Assembly (NCBI GenBank): GCA_029204225.1
Contig: CM055092.1
Location: 16,266,715 to 16,330,714 of the forward strand
Source: Diphasiastrum complanatum
Taxonomy: Eukaryota; Streptophyta; Lycopodiopsida; Lycopodiales; Lycopodiaceae
Length of the DNA: 64,000 bases
Reading direction: 5' to 3'
Notes under the pieces: model-generated
What the model was told of the DNA's origin: nothing
Database searches by the model: none
Seen by the model: only the letters and a program-made list of their open reading frames with translations
Part shown: positions 63,263 through 64,000 of the stretch, piece by piece
How the letters are laid out: every line of letters begins with the position of its first letter
Numbering within the stretch: position 1 is the first letter of the stretch
Made by a program: the position numbers and the translations under genes

Positions 63263-64000
63263 CTCAAAATTTGTTTCAGTTGTGTTTAAAGTGTGTACTT
63301 ATGCTACATGTTATAATGAGTTGGCAATGAAAATGAAAATGAGTGGACATTGCAATGATCAATTGTGAAATCCATATTCGCCTCAAGTAGATTTTATTGA
63401 TACTACATTAATTTTGATGTAACAACTCATCTATGATATATTTTCTCTCATTTGATGAGAAGATTTTAAAATGTCTAGGTGCAAGGAGATGGGCATCAGA
63501 CTCATCAAAAGATGGTCTAATCATGACCCCCAATGCTCAACTTAGACTCATAACTTGAGCTCAAGTCATTCAAACTGCAATTTATAACACATCATAAGTG
63601 TTGTATCCTATCACTAGCTCTACTTGTGCAATGTGTTGTGCCTTGAACTTTAGAAGCTCTTCTTGGCCATTTCGACTGTACATTTTGTTGTAAATGTAGT
63701 GGTCCAAATATTGGCCAATGTAGTGCGCAATGACGCATCTTTGAAATTGCCTACCTTGGCTTGCATCCCTCCCTTCATCCTAGTAGCATTGGCGTCAGCT
63801 TTCAAAGCATCCTGCAAAATGAATAAGTTTAACAATATTAATAAATTTCAATAATGAAACCAACAAAGAGTAAAGGAGATTTATTTATTACATGTATTTC
63901 TCATTGATTTTTGTAGTGTCACTCAACTTTATACAACCTTCTTTCCCCTCCTATTGAGTAGATTTGTAATCGATTGAATATTAGAATTTTAGCTTAGTCA
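63263..64000. other. No gene seen
   Basis: Short frames only (61-63 codons near 63650-63854 on both strands) without recognisable domains. Confidence 0.45.

Overview
The window is nuclear DNA of a land plant. It holds one spliced host gene, NOP58 (positions 42561-59871, + strand, ten exons), in a landscape of nested and decayed LTR retrotransposons, LINE fragments and long GA/GT microsatellites. The 17-kb gene span, LINE-loaded introns, long (GA)n tracts next to elements and deep nesting suggest a large plant genome. A fern, another non-flowering lineage or a gymnosperm is my guess, but that is inference and the lineage is uncertain.

Layout. Positions 1-2.5 kb: 5' end of a minus-strand Gypsy element (gag, repeat-rich leader, tRNA-Asp-type primer site, 5' LTR). 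2.5-5.6 kb: no recognisable gene. 5.6-8.0 kb: two opposed fragments of a Copia family here called C. 8.0-21.5 kb: a minus-strand Copia of family A (copy A1), split inside gag by a scrambled block that carries the LTRs and pol of family B, other Copia shards, a roughly 350-bp tandem array and a decayed unidentified reading frame. 21.5-26.4 kb: integrase shard, Gypsy LTR plus decayed gag, and a second family C 5' end. 26.4-31.5 kb: plus-strand family A copy A2, with an internal inversion. 31.5-33.4 kb: family A copy A3, the only A copy here that keeps a reverse transcriptase (RT). 34.1-40.2 kb: minus-strand A4, structurally complete with 652-bp LTRs and a perfect 5-bp target duplication, inserted into an older Gypsy LTR. 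40.4-42.3 kb: Gypsy gag and LTR relics and short tandem repeats that abut the NOP58 promoter.

NOP58 (42.56-59.87 kb) encodes a predicted 622-aa core protein of box C/D snoRNPs. Its 7.7-kb second intron holds three LINE 3' fragments and a Gypsy pol fragment, all antisense to the gene. Intron 5 holds a complete 929-bp TRIM-like element in sense orientation. Intron 7 holds two foldback elements. All nine introns are phase 0. Downstream are a small decayed coding relic, a GA tract, a G tract and the tail of a Copia polyprotein.

The most notable observation concerns family A. Copies A2 and A4 have lost most of RT and part of RNase H and instead carry the same unrelated stretch of about 0.66-1.07 kb, probably captured sequence. 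A2 and A4 also share a distinct integrase-RT linker, while A1 and A3 share another. This suggests a non-autonomous subfamily mobilised in trans by RT-bearing relatives.
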